A stretch of DNA of 64,000 nt from Aphrophora alni. Its lineage: Eukaryota > Arthropoda > Insecta > Hemiptera > Aphrophoridae. Numbering within the stretch: the stretch's first letter is position 1; every line of letters starts with the position of its first letter. The position numbers and the translations under genes were made by a program. Positions 12,441 through 23,909 of the stretch are shown one piece after another. The notes beneath the pieces were generated by a model that was not told the DNA's origin, did not search any database, and saw nothing but the letters and a program-made list of their open reading frames with translations. Where the stretch lies: assembly GCA_963513935.1 (NCBI GenBank), contig OY740773.1:99247291-99311290 (forward strand). The letters are read 5' to 3'.

Positions 12441-13084
12441 AAAATATGACCAAGCAAAAATTAAAAGTAAAAAAAGCTTTTCCAAAAAAACAAAAACGCT
12501 TCTATAAAAATCCTATTCATCAACATGCAAATCGACGTCGTCAAACGAGCAGATATACAAAAGAAAATGGCGTCCAATCATCTCAATGTATCAACTGCGA
12601 ATATTTTAAAAACGCACTCATTCGCTTCGGAATTTCACTATTTCACTATCAATTTACAACGAATAAAGTTCTAGAAGCCAGGAAGGAGAAAGTACAGACG
12701 GCCTACATGCCTGTAATCACGTACACAGTGGAATCATGTTGGCCTACTCCTGCAACTGTTAACTTCATCGTTTCCGACTAAACTGTTGGTGTATCAACAA
12801 AACAGCTGATATTTGACAACGTTTTTATTAAAACAGCTGTTATTTATGTAGGACATTTAATTTGCGGTTCTTGGAAACATGACAAGATATTTTACATTGT
12901 CGTTTATCATGAAGTGTAGACATTAGCTTAAACGTGGATTTTAGTTCTATTGAATAAAGAGATATACCGTAGTTACAATCATTCTGGATCTTCTTCATTT
13001 TTCTACGACAGATATTGTAAAGAAATTTTGTATTATGATTAAATTTAAGAACATTTGTTTTCCTTGTAAACGGTAAAAATATTT

Positions 13085-13290
13085 TCGGTTATCATCATCT
13101 TAAAAAGAAAAGGAAAAATATAACATTAAATATAGACTTACAGCCCTCGGATTCTCTATTAGTGTCAGTGTCGGATAAGAACAAGAGTTGGTCAAGAAAG
13201 ACTTTATAGAAAAATGAAAGAACCAAGAATACAAGAAAAAGGATGTTGATCCAGATAATGACCCTCGGGATTTTCCATATTGAGATAATG
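13085..13290 (-). repeat. Dispersed repeat family R1, copy 4
   Basis: Minus-strand copy with AATCCCGAGGGTC, ATCTGGATCAACATCC, TCTTGACCAACTCTTGTTCT and GATGATGATAACCGAAAA at the far end. Confidence 0.7.
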
Positions 13291-13639
13291 TGAGGCTCAA
13301 TATGTGGGTTGAATTGTTGCAGTTTGTGGGTTCAAATTCAGAATGCGGTAGGGTGGAAGTCGAAGCGTGAAATACAATGTCCTTGAAGTTAGCAGATGTG
13401 AGTTGTTAGATGCAGCACTAGAGCTTATAATTTCTGACTTTCAAACCAACCCTAATTTAAATTACACGGTCTATGGAATAAAAACATTCATTTTTGAGAT
13501 ACCCTCCATTTCTTTCTGGAATGTTTCGTCAAATTGTAATGTAAGGAATTTTAGTAATTATATTTGTTTAATAAATGGAAAGAAGAAGAGAACTATAAAG
13601 GTTTAAGTCTGTTTTAATCTTTCTGGAAATAAAAATTAC

Positions 13640-13960
13640 CACAAAAAGAAGTTTTTGGGAATAATGTCAGTCTATCGTATGTACACACCAAACGTGTACA
13701 CAGATTTTAATCAAATTTGGGATATGGGCATATTTTGTACATATAGCGGGATTTTTGATCTTCATTTTATTTGATAACTCAAAATTTGCGTGAATCTCCC
13801 ATAAGAAAAAATCACTAAAATATATTTTTCTCAAAATCGGATCTACCAATTTTGATCATATTTTCTCCGAAACAAGACTCATTACTACATCTTCATAAAA
13901 TTCATCGAAATTTAGTTAAATTTGAAGATTATACTCCATACAAATGTGCCAAATAACAAG
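13640..13960 (+). repeat. Dispersed repeat family R2, copy 2
   Basis: It shares GGGAATAATGTCAGTCTATC, TTTTAATCAAATTTGGGATA, TGGGCATATTTTG and AACTCAAAATTTGCG with the copy at 11.5 kb, in the same order and orientation. Confidence 0.6.
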
Positions 13961-15299
13961 AAAAAAACTTTAGGCTCATAAGTATTTGAAAAACTCAACT
14001 AAATGGATAATCGTAATTTTGATTTTAGCCTTATGACGCAAATTTTGACCTGTCAAGAAAACAATAAAAGTAAAAACGCCTGAAAATATGGCGTAAATAT
14101 TATAAATTTAGTTTTTAGAGAACTAAACAGACTACAGAGGGAGATGGGTCTAAAAACCACTTTTTGGGGCTTAAGGGCAATAAATTTTACGAAAAATAAA
14201 AATTCGTTAATTCTTTTTTTTTTGGATTAACAGCATATGAAACGAAATAACCTTTAATTAAAGATATGATAAAATACGCCCACATACGAAATTTAACCAA
14301 AATCAACCTATTTGGGTTTCAGACAAACAAAAACCAAAGAAACTCCTAAATATTGGTCAACAATAAATTAAAATTTTCAAAGCTAGCTCATTCGTATGAT
14401 TACCAAATTTTCGTAAATCAGGCGCTGATTATGCAATATTGATACAACTTAAGTATCGCTTTTGCATAAGCTACGCCTGGAATTACCCAAAATTATAAAA
14501 AATATTACATAGTAACAGATTCAAGGGATGTTTTACCAACAGATGAGTCTTGGTTAATTGATAATAGAGCTGCCAATGAAGCAGATATAACGCTTCCTCA
14601 TATATGAATATTTTACGAAGGTTACAAGCCGAACTTCAAAACATCATATTATTGATTGCGATTCATTGAGATTTGTCAGATATTTATTAGATTGTATCAT
14701 TGGATCCAAAATATGAATACAGTATATAGAAAATAAGCTGTAACAAGTCATTGCAATATCTTATATGAACAGCACACTTGTTATACAATTGGGGGTAATG
14801 CGCACTCTTATCTCTCAAAATGTAGAATTTTTAATTGATTTATTAAAAGAAACAAGTTGATGATACCGTCTTCGTACTTACCTAGTCCCATCATATATCT
14901 TCTTAAAGTAATGTCGCCATATAGTTAGTCTTTTAGATGTTGCATTTAAATAATATCGGAAGATGAAGGTGTCTTACCCATTAAACGTACTACAGGATAA
15001 GTTTGTTTATAACAATAATTGTTATACAGGATTGTTGAACCTCGTAATTATGTATATAACTATTTTTTGACGTGTTCTTGTTACCATATCAAACAAAGAC
15101 AATGATGAGCATGTAGTGATAATGCCATATTTAATTTAATAACACAAAAAATAAACAATGATGATGAAGATGAAAAAAGATTTAGCCAGTGACGGCATGT
15201 GTACTATCGAGAAGACACTTTCTATGCAGAACACCAAGAGGATATGTCAACGTGGAGACTAAAAATTGGTCAAATGGAATAGGGCCACCCTAGCCAAAT
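13961..15299. other. Non-coding region with an R3 scrap
   Basis: AT-rich sequence. Around 14985-15075 a diverged R3 copy is visible (AGGATAAGTTTGTTTATAAC, GTTATACAGG, CTCGTAATTATGTATATAAC). No coding frame was recognised before the mariner relic. Confidence 0.4.
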
Positions 15300-15640
15300 G
15301 AGAAAACCTCTAAAGTGCGGGAAAACATTTTCTACAAGGAAATTTATGCGAACTGTCTTTTGGAACAGAAAAGGTTTCTCCTTGTGGATTTTATGGAACG
15401 AGATAATATAATAAATAATCTCTGCAGTTTACCGTGTTATTTAAGGAAGAAAGATTCATATTCAGAACAAACGATGTGGTTAAGTTCCGGTGTGCGCATA
15501 CTGCCGCGCACACACAAAGTGTACTGTACAGTTTCAAATGGAAGTTGTTTGACCATCCTCTATACAGCCTTGATGTCGATCCTAACGATTATCACCTTTT
15601 TCCTAACATGAAAAAATGGCTAAGGTCACAGTAGTTTTTT
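15300..15640 (+). pseudogene. Mariner-family transposase fragment
   Basis: Conceptual translation with at least two frame changes gives KFMRTVFWNRKGF, then LLVDFMERDNIINN, then SGVR, then AHTAAHTQSVLYSFKWKLFD followed by HPLYSLDVDPNDYHLFP and KKWL. This is the order of the second half of mariner transposase (W-D-x-GVLLVDFM..., ARPHTA..., HPPYSPDLAPSDYHLFP). The last catalytic aspartate region reads YSLDVDPNDY, so the block survives in altered form. The frameshifts show that the copy is dead. Confidence 0.75.
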
Positions 15641-15789
15641 TAGCTCCAAAGAAGCTTGTCTGTCAGAAAAACAAATTTCATTTCAGGAATATATATTAAA
15701 TATTCTATATTAAAATTATAAGATCTAAATAAATATTTAGATATTGTATATTGGATATTGGTTTACGTATTTCTTTTTTGTTATAACAG

Positions 15790-16007
15790 TTACAACTTAA
15801 AGATTCAAGTAGAGATGCGGAGGAAGTACGAACATCTCGAGATGAACTTGCACTTTCATTAAAGGAATCTGATCGACGGTTGAAATCCTTAGGAGCAGAA
15901 TTAATACAATTACAGGAAGAGTTAGCAAGTTCAGAACTTAGCCGTAGAGCTGCGGAAGCTGAACGCGATGAACTACAAGAAGAAATTAGTAGTAATGCAA
16001 ACAAGGG
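15790..16007 (+). CDS. zip: Non-muscle myosin II heavy chain, single coiled-coil tail exon
   Basis: This 218-bp exon is flanked by a polypyrimidine tract ending TTATAACAG and by a donor GGGTGAGTTT. In phase 0 it reads 72 codons beginning [20 protein letters not shown], with [16 protein letters not shown], then [16 protein letters not shown], and ends NANKG at a phase-2 donor. These residues match the C-terminal part of the coiled-coil rod of non-muscle myosin II (zipper/MYH9/MYH10 type, whose family ends this stretch with ERDEL.EEIAN...GKG). They do not match the muscle heavy chain. The protein forms bipolar actomyosin filaments in the cell cortex, and this part belongs to the filament-forming tail. 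The heptad pattern is intact and no stop is present. I could not find a neighbouring exon on either side, so the introns must be very long or the exon lies next to an assembly break. The symbol is by analogy with Drosophila. Confidence 0.88.
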
Positions 16008-16109
16008 GTGAGTTTATTTTTAGGTTAGTTATTTGAATAACAATAAAACAAAAGTACACTCAAATGCTCATGTATAGTATAGTGACTGGGGGGGGGGGGC
16101 AATTCCAAG

Positions 16110-16300
16110 GTATCTTACTTAGTTGGATCTGGATCCTATACCTTCATTTAGTTTTAGGTTAGATCCCTCTATTTAACCTTTCCTATTATTTCTGTCAAGA
16201 CCAACTCTTGTTCTCTTCTGACTCTGAGGCAAGGTGTCTTATGCTCTTTCTTTTCAAGGCGATTATGACCGTGGGTTTTTTTACCTTTAATACTTTGGGT
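16110..16300 (+). repeat. Dispersed repeat family R1, copy 5
   Basis: Blocks GGATCTGGATCCTATACC, GTTTTAGGTTAGATCCCTC, AAGACCAACTCTTGTTC and CAAGGCGATTATGACCG are in the standard order, starting just after a poly-G run at about 16088. It lies within the intron downstream of the myosin exon. Confidence 0.7.
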
Positions 16301-16405
16301 GCCATGTGAAAATGGCATTTAGCATGGCTCCCACTTGAAAATGACATTCACTAATTTTGAGATTTTCTCAGAATTTTAACTAAGTGTACCAGAAAAGAAA
16401 ACTCT

Positions 16406-16407
<2 letters not shown>

Positions 16408-16447
<40 letters not shown>
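16408..16447. repeat. (TA)n microsatellite
   Basis: About 40 bp of TA dinucleotides. Confidence 0.95.
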
Positions 16448-16449
<2 letters not shown>

Positions 16450-18889
16450 CATTAAAGGTCGTTATCTATATGTAATGAATAAAATAAAACAATTTATGAT
16501 CATTTTTATTCGTTTTATTTTTCCAGCTCTTTATAATGTGTTATTTATTTTGATACAGAATAAAAATTGGTCAAAATTTTGTAAATGTAATATCTATGTC
16601 TCTACTAAATGTATTGATAACATTTACTATTATAAAATATAAAAAGAGATAATAAGAGTAAAATTACTTACACAAATAAGCTTATAATTTTTATTTTTTT
16701 TAAATGTATAATTTGAAACATTCATTCAACATAAATGTGCCGCTTAGGTTAGAACGTGGTTATTCATACGTGGGGGGGGGGGGAAGACACAGAGATGGTT
16801 CAAAGATAAAAAAAGATTGTATAAACTATATATATTCAACTAATAAAATGATTTTTTTAAATATACTAAGGAAAACTATAGATATAAATAGGATGTCATA
16901 CTCTATATGCTGATGGCAATATTTTTATGATAGTTGGTAGTGTACATAGTACGACAGTGGCACGCAAAGTGTTAAACAGCAACAAATTGGAAATATCAAA
17001 TGAATTTATGTTGTTAGTTTAAAATCTTTTCTTTTTTTTTAAGATTGTACATAGTAGAATATTTTATCTTTCTTTGACCTGTAATAATAAATCTGCGAAA
17101 CAGTTGATTTGAACCAAACATATATACGTAATTGTGTATATGGGTAATACAGGAAAGATTAATCTACACCTAAGAATGTTTCACAAAATTTAATGTTTAA
17201 GGTATCATTCTGAAATCTTGCATGGATTCCCCCTCCAAAGTATTTGGAACCAAAATAAATCTAAAAACTGCAGTTTGAAATATTCAGTTGTGAAATACTG
17301 TAGATAGAAATTATGGGAGACTTCGCTCGTGTCAGAGTCACGATACTGGGGGATGTCGTAACTATACAAATATCATGTTTCCTTGAGTAATTTGCAAAGT
17401 TTTTTAAATTTAATATAAGTTGAAATAACACAAGATGTGGACAAAAACTGTTTTTACATTTTAAATTAATTTTTTGAATTTAAATAGTGTCCATTACGAG
17501 CACACAATAGTCCTCTATACCAAATTTCATATTCCTATTTTAGTTTTCTAACTTAGATAAAGTCACTTTTTCGGTTTTCGGAGTTTATGAAGTGTGAAAA
17601 ATCAGTTAAAAAACAGAAATTATTTTTGTATGTTTAACAAATTTATCCTATGGATAAGTAAAAATACTATAATCTGGATCGCCATATCAATCCCTAGATC
17701 GAGTTAGGTAAACAAGTAGAACACGAAGTAAATTCCTGCCTATTATATCAACGTATCTACCAGCGTATTTTTGAGATCTAATTACGGATTTGTTTACTAT
17801 GGTTTTTGATCAAAGAGAGTGCCACCGGGCAGTGGTCCAACCACAAAGTGTAGGATCAAAACAAAGTCAACATCAGCTGTTGAGTAAATTATTGCAGTCC
17901 TGGAACAGTTAAAAGGTCAAACAAATAAATTGTTCAGCATTGCCTACGTAATGAATTTACACAGTGCAAAGATTCGTGTTAAAATTTTCCATGTTTACTT
18001 TTATTTTTTCATATGCAGTATAGGAAAAGTTATGATGTTTGTAAAAAAAACAATCGATGTTAAGCTTGTCATAGTAATATTAATGTTGAGTTAGACTGTA
18101 TCAAAAAACTGTTTCCTCATTGATTAACCGTAGAATTATTGTGACCATACACTTTAGTGTCCAGTGCTTTTGACCAACTCCAAAATCTTGTGCAGGATGC
18201 TAGTGTTCATAATGTTTTCAGGTTACGGGACAAAATATACTCTTCCTTTCATTTAAGTGCTCAGCTCTGCGGTAGTATTTAAAACATACTTCTGGTATTC
18301 GTACTTTTAATTTGAGACACATGTATACAACAGCAGTTTTTGGAGAAAACTCTGATTTATAATGGGTAGAAATACTAAAACCATTAAAAGGATTTGCTGT
18401 TTTCAACTACTACAAGTTACAGTGTTTCACCCCTCGTTTACCTGTATGTAATATCATTGACAGTAGTTTAGATATTTATGTACACATTTCTTTTCAGAGT
18501 ATCAATTTTTTATCTTCACTTCGTCGAAAATGATAAGATTGTATACGCCTGCATTTATCAGTTACATTCTAGTATCGCATACTTCTTTATTGATACGAGA
18601 ACTTTTATCTTTTCACTTTTATGAAGAGTAGAGAGAGTAACGTGAAGGGTCAAAAATTTAATGTCTAGTTTTTTGGTGATATATTTCTTTTGAAGTTAAC
18701 TGAGTTTAAAAAATTTGAACAACCATTCCACATAAAATGAGCCTAAGTGTTAAAAAATAGAAGTGAAATAATATGGTTTAACATAAAGTACTAATAAAAT
18801 ATGTAAATTATTAGAATCCAAGCAAAATAAATACATTTTTTCACTTTTAATGCTTTTTTCAGACCTTGAAATGTCATACATGTTTCTTG
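16448..18889. other. Non-coding region between the myosin exon and element A
   Basis: No coding frame, a second poly-G run near 16772, and an R3-type scrap at about 17310-17345 (CTTCGCTCGTGTCAGAGTCA). The rest is unassigned AT-rich DNA. Confidence 0.4.
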
Positions 18890-19067
18890 ACTTGGGGGGA
18901 CATTTTTATCCTAAGGTACTCCTGGTAAACAGCTGTTTTTCCTCCATGTGGCATATTGTTACTTCCTGGTGGTCACATAAACTCTAAATTGACCGAAGCA
19001 CCATGTGGTTTTAGTTTTGTTTCAGAACTGTACTTATGAAATATTAAGAAGTTGAGTGATATTTGGT

Positions 19068-19240
19068 GTCCTGTACGGAACCAAAAAAGTGTCTTATAAA
19101 GTTTCTTTTTATAGTTAATCAAAGAAGACAGAATACTGAAAATCTACAACAGTTAGGTATATATCAATATTTTTAACCTCCTCTATGTATTTATTCTCTA
19201 TGTTGTGTATTTGTAAAGAAAACGAGGTTCCCTACGGGAC
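19068..19240. promoter_or_regulatory. Left pair of element A palindromic motifs
   Basis: GTCCTGTACGGAACC (19068-19082) and GGTTCCCTACGGGAC (19226-19240) each differ by one base from the consensus found three times on the right side. They are candidate transposase-binding sites. This is an inference from position and repetition. Confidence 0.5.
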
Positions 19241-19700
19241 ATTTCTGTGTTGGACCTCAATATGATCTGTTCATATCAGTTAGGTCTACTGTTGTTGTTT
19301 GACTAGTTTGATAACAATGTTTTAAGGTGTTTACCAACAATATTTATAAATACCCTCATTACTATCCTTTTATTGATACTTTTTTAACAATTTTAAATAG
19401 GCCTAATGTCAAATTAATTAAGTAATGTTTAGTACCTGAGCTTTTATCTGTGACATTTCATTGTAGTTTTTAGTCATTTGTTCTGTTAGTATTTCTGTAA
19501 CTCGTCTTTTATGTGTAGGCCTAGTTTCTGTCAAACATTCTTTATTATATAGAATTCTCATTTGAAGTTACCATACGGTACCGTAACTAAGTTATTGACT
19601 TTTGCAACCATATTGACAATGTCTATTACACCGTGTGACTAATGACAATAAAGATTCTTATTCTTATTCTATCATTAATACTAGTTTCTTTTTTATAGGA

Positions 19701-19905
19701 ATGGATAATAAAACAAAGAAACAGAGGTACTTCGATAAACTGAAAGCAGATCCAGTGCGCCTAGCTGCGTATCATGAAAAGGAAAGGCAGAGAGTGAATA
19801 ATCTACGAAGAAAGCAGGGAGAAGAGCTGAAAGGAAGACCGGATTTGCAGAAGAAATTAAAGAAACAAGAAACGTTAAGAAAGCGTAAGCAAAGGGAAAA
19901 AGAAG
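19701..19905 (+). pseudogene. Element A gene, N-terminal basic exon
   Basis: ATG at 19701 follows a good acceptor (TTCTTTTTTATAG at 19686-19698) by two bases, and the frame ends at the donor GAAG/GTAGGC (19905/19906). The 68 or so residues are highly charged: MDNKTKKQRYFDKLKADPV, then a HEKERQRVNNLRRKQGEEL segment, then lysine-rich KLKKQETLRKRKQREKE. That is a basic, probably helical segment like the N-termini of uncharacterised invertebrate proteins that later carry an SDG-x3-Q-x-KN domain. After the donor a short stretch (about 19940-19985) reads IQNPELESFKRPQSLGKA, which looks like the next piece of such a protein, but it is not cleanly spliced. The middle of the gene seems to be missing. 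Confidence 0.55.
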
Positions 19906-20117
19906 GTAGGCCTTAGCGACCCTAGTATTATCCAAAATCCAGAGCTTGAATCATTCAAACGACCTCAAAGTTTAGGGAAAGCGCACACTTGTTGTATGAA
20001 CAAGTTACTTTGTTCACCGGTTGTGCTTGGATTGGGGATACAACCACTTCATACACTGTTGTCAGCGTTATTTTGTTACGTGGTAAATTATCCTAAAAGG
20101 TTTTCTTTATAAAATAG

Positions 20118-20938
20118 TTGAAGATCTCAAAAATAGGTTTCCAAGACTTGAAGAACTTTCTATTTTCTCAGACGGCCCCTCATCCCAGTTTAAGAACAAG
20201 TTTACAGCTCATCTGCTTTGCTCACTGCAAAAAGACTTCAGTATAGACGTGGAATGGTTGTTCTTTGCAACATCACATGGCGAAGGAGCCGTAGATGACA
20301 TCGGGGGTGCACTGAAACGCAGTGTTTGGCTTACTATTAAATCTAGAAAGCGTCTGGTCTTAAGTGCTTACAACTTTTATGAATGTGGTAAGGAAGAAGT
20401 TATTCGTCAAGAAAACCGGATGAATTCGGAGTTGAAAAATGTTTTAAAAGTTCTCACTATCCGGTCAAGCCACTTCATGCGTCCTTATCATGAGAGCCAG
20501 AGTGTACTTGTAGAAATAACCCGACATGACATCATAAAACAATCTTCTCCCACAAAACAACGTTTCCATTATCAATGTCTACTCTAGTTCACAAGATGAA
20601 GTGGATGCGAGCTGTGCGTCTCAAGATGACATTTCTAAGCTTCAAAACTTAGACTACCTAAATGCCGTGACTAATGGATCATTTATTGAAGTTGAAATAA
20701 CAAGCAAGAAGGGACTTAAACATAACTATTTTGCTATTTTCAAAGAAAAAGTTGAAAGTGAAGAGTTACTTGTTACAGTGGAGTTCTTGAAACAATGTAC
20801 AAAGAAGGATAAACTGTTCACACTCGATGAAAAATCGGCTTCGTTCAAGAGCAACATTAGTATAAAACAGATTGTAAGAATCCTAGATCAGCCTGATATA
20901 GTAACAAAAGGAGAAAGAATCTACTATAAATTTGTCTA
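20118..20938 (+). pseudogene. Element A gene, C-terminal SDG-x3-Q-x-KN / SHG domain, frameshifted
   Basis: After an acceptor (TTTATAAAATAG, ending 20117) the frame reads EDLKNRFPRLEELSIFSDGP then SSQFKNKF. About 35 residues after the motif aspartate (codon 20171) comes FFATSHGEGAVDDIGGALKR (histidine codon 20276). Many uncharacterised invertebrate proteins share this pairing, which recalls an RNase H-like nuclease core, though the enzymatic role is not proven. The first frame stops at 20587. A second frame (coding from about 20562, tail to 20938) continues SSSQDEVDASCASQDDI and ends GERIYYKFV, so a single-base shift near 20560 breaks the gene. A polyadenylation-like AATAAA lies at about 21226. 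It is a transposase-like remnant, not a host gene as far as I can see. Confidence 0.6.
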
Positions 20939-21187
20939 AAGAATTGTTTTTGTAAATTGGTTTGAACTTTGATTGATGTAAGAGCTGAAAACAGATTTTT
21001 TTTTCCTTCACACAATGACTCTTGTACGTTAAGTGAGATTTTTCTTAAGTGTATATTTATTTATGTTAGGCCTATTTTAAATTAAAATACTCTTAAGTAT
21101 GTTAGGCAATGTATTGTATTGCTCAGGAATTAAAACTGAATGTTAAAAATCAAATAGTGGTTTAATTTAAATCCACAATTCACACGT

Positions 21188-21559
21188 GTTCCGTACGGAA
21201 CCAGGAAAAATTATATTTAACACAGAAATAAAGTGTGAAAAATTAAAATAGTTTGTGGAAATGTCTTGTAAATCTGTTCCACGTTGCATATTAACTCTTA
21301 GATACAGAGAGAATCACAGAGTTTAACAAAAAACATGGCATGTTAGCTCAAGGTGACCATAAGGTGTCCCGTACGGAACCAGCCTTTAGTTGCATATTTT
21401 CAGATTAGTCAAAACTGAAAAAATGCCAAAGGTTGGGAGAATATAAAATGACTACTGATATATAGTTTGGAATATTTTTACATTTTTTAGAGAAATATAA
21501 GTAATTTTTTAAAGCTATACATTGATCAAAAACAAGGTTAAAATGTCCCGTACGGAACT
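21188..21559. promoter_or_regulatory. Right cluster of element A palindromic motifs
   Basis: Three copies at 21188-21202 (GTTCCGTACGGAACC, a perfect palindrome over its central 14 bases), 21366-21380 and 21545-21559, spaced about 178 and 179 bp apart. The even spacing and position at the 3' side of the gene favour a subterminal repeat of the element. Confidence 0.5.
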
Positions 21560-21840
21560 TGGAATGGCTGTGAACGCATGGACAGATTTTAAGAAAATTT
21601 GGTATATGGGTCATATGAGACTTTTTCAAAATTTTGATAACTCAAAATCTGTGGTTAGCTGATATAAGAAAACTTTAATATTACAATTGTCTCAAAATGG
21701 GCTGACCAAATTTTGATGAAATTTGTTTCAGGTATACTCTCTAAAGATACAAACAAAACGAATTTACAGTCTTTCCAAAATGGCCAGTTCAAGAGTTATC
21801 GTAAAAAACCAAAAAAAGACGTAATTTTAAAAATTGGCTC
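21560..21840 (+). repeat. Dispersed repeat family R2, copy 3
   Basis: It contains GCATGGACAGATTTTAAG, AAATTTGGTATATGGGTCAT, TAACTCAAAATCTGTGG and AACAAAACGAATTTACAG in the family order. It starts right after the last element A motif. Confidence 0.55.
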
Positions 21841-22149
21841 TACTGATTTTATTCAAATTTTAGTTTAGGATAATTTACACACAAAAAACTTGAAGGTCGA
21901 TTTTTATCAAATACGATATAGGCTGAGGATGTGTTTATGGTACAAGAGAATCAAGTTTAGGCGTTATTTAAAAATGTGTGGAAAGAACGATCATGATAAA
22001 TTTTCATTTTTTTACTGACAACTACTGAAATTACATTTTTGTCGACGAATAATTTTGGTTGGTTTTTATATGGTTATAGGAATAGGTGAGTGAGAAAGTT
22101 TGTGCAATATTTTGCATAATATATATAATAAAAGAAAATAGGAAAACTT

Positions 22150-22560
22150 TCCTCACTTGTAAACGATGTTTTTTTTAAAGAATAATAATTTTTTCCTGTG
22201 TTTTAATTCTGTTTAGAAAATTACTCAGAAATATATTTTGACTTTGCAAAGTTGGTAGCATTGTCAAGAAAGTTGCATATTATTATATCCCTGTCAGAAG
22301 GATATCCAAGACAGCCACTCGACTTGTCACCGACAATAGGAACTGATTCTCGAAATGATGAAAAAAAAACGGGAAAACATTTTCCTCGTGGCTTTTGTCA
22401 CGAAGTATCTAATGAAGAAAAGAGGGTGGGGAGTGAGACACCCCTCGACCCCAACTCTTACAATAACCTACTGCAGTTGAGAGAAATTTATACCAAGTGA
22501 TCAAATATTTTTATTTTATATGTAATTGTTATAACTTTATTTCTTTAACAAAATAATAGA
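22150..22560 (+). repeat. Repeat segment shared with 48.0 kb
   Basis: The block CACTCGACTTGTC, followed by ACAATAG, then ATGA and AACATTTTCCTCGTGG-type sequence, parallels 48050-48130 (CACTCGACTTGTCTCTAAC, AATAGATCCACGAAATGAGG). The 82-codon frame at 22252-22500 lies across it, does not start with ATG, and has no known domain. Confidence 0.35.
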
Positions 22561-23640
22561 AATAGAAGTTATATTTGGATTTATTTTAAGAATTTCGATA
22601 AAATAAAAGGTGCAAAAATATTGCACAAACTTTCTCAAACAGCCATAATTTAATCCACATAAAAATGAACTAAAAATAATCGTTACAAAATTTATTTTTT
22701 GTTATTGTCGATGTAAATTAAGAAAGAATTTTTAACGTTGTCTATAAAAAAAATTAATCAGCCCTAAAAGTGCTTTGTTTGTGCCATAAAATCGTCATTA
22801 TATTTGAAGAAAATCAAGTTTTTAATGACGACGGTTGAGGTCTATTAAATATATTTTTAACAATTATTTTTAAAAACGTAAATTTTTACTTGGCATTTTG
22901 CACACGGGTTTGTATCATTAATCTTCACGTTTCACTAAAATTTTAACAAAATCGGTTCAGCAACATGACCGACATTTTGTTTTCTCTGATAACTCACGAA
23001 CCGAAATTTTATTAGAGACGAAAACAATTCTTTTTTTTTTCCGATTCTTAAAGGCAATACTTGAGTAAAAATTTGATCAAAATCGTTGCTGCCATTATGA
23101 GAAAAACGTAATTGCATTTTTCTTATGACCGTTACTCGCAAATTGTTTGTTATCAAGATTGATACAACTTCCGAGATAATATGTTTAATTTTCTAATTTT
23201 ATTAAAATTGGTTCACACGTTTGGGCTGTAGGACACTGTGTATACGACAGACATTGGAGATATACCAGGCAGACAGTCATTTCAAAAAACAATTTTTTCC
23301 GCAAAAGCTTAACATCAATTTTTTGACCTGTCCCAAATTTTTTTTTTTTGTACAGCTTATATGAGAAAGTTATAATAAACAATATCACTTTATTTTAGTA
23401 TCTAATTATTTCAGTGGAAAAGATCAGTAGACATTTCATGATCTAGAGCGATATGTATCTACGAGGATGATAATACAGCTAGAATTTCATTAGATGTGTT
23501 TAAAATTTGTTCCATAAAAAACAACCTTAAGCAACATGTTAACGAATTCCTTAAAAACCCGCTTGACAGGACATCATTTTGATATAGGTCACCAAGCCGA
23601 AGAACTACCAGTTTCGTCGAACGCTGTAAACATTAATAAA
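22561..23640. other. Non-coding region with diverged R2-type sequence
   Basis: Blocks such as AACAAAATCGGTTCAGCAAC, TGATAACTCACGAACCG and the paired statements on both sides suggest old R2-like copies. No gene seen. Confidence 0.35.
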
Positions 23641-23644
23641 GTTT

Positions 23645-23870
23645 AGACGATGACTGTAGTGAGCAATCCCGAGAAAACTCAGCTGGATCTAGGCATTTTT
23701 TACACGTAGTCTAATGTTGGATCCTACTCTTACCACTCTCTCTTGACCAACTCTTGTTTATTCCGACGGTAATAGAGTGTTTGAGGTCTTTATAATCTTC
23801 CTCTAAGGCGATGAGAACCGAGTGATTTTTTTTTGTATTTAAACAACAGTAAAACACCGTAACACAGTTT
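23645..23870 (+). repeat. Dispersed repeat family R1, copy 6 (plus member of an inverted pair)
   Basis: It has GAGCAATCCCGAG, CAGCTGGATCTAGGC, CTCTCTTGACCAACTCTTGT and CTAAGGCGATGAGAACCG. Only about 40 bp separate it from the next copy in opposite orientation. Confidence 0.7.
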
Positions 23871-23909
23871 ACCTTCTCATACAGAAAATATAGTTACTAC
23901 AAAACTTGT

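Larger units (their letters stand above)
18890..21560 (+). mobile_element. Element A: putative DNA transposon relic with palindromic 15-mer repeats
   Basis: Five copies of a near-palindromic motif, consensus GTCCCGTACGGAACC, lie on both sides of one decayed gene: 19068-19082, 19226-19240 (reverse sense), 21188-21202, 21366-21380 and 21545-21559. I noticed it nowhere else in the window. The outermost right copy is preceded by AAAAT (AAAATGTCCCGTACGG). On the left, GGGACATTTTTATCC near 18897 resembles the reverse complement of that right end, so it may be the worn left terminus. The right edge abuts an R2 repeat. Clustered short sites flanking a single gene are the expected layout of a DNA transposon with transposase-binding sites. 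The limits are approximate. Confidence 0.5.

Noticed and set aside
12347..12781. 144-codon frame with a lysine-rich middle
   Set aside because: It begins inside an R1 repeat copy, has no recognisable domain, and its composition follows the AT-rich background.
15705..16004. 99-codon minus-strand frame, serine-rich
   Set aside because: It is the antisense shadow of the myosin exon.
22252..22500. 82-codon frame
   Set aside because: Non-ATG start, lies in a segment shared with 48 kb, and has no domain.
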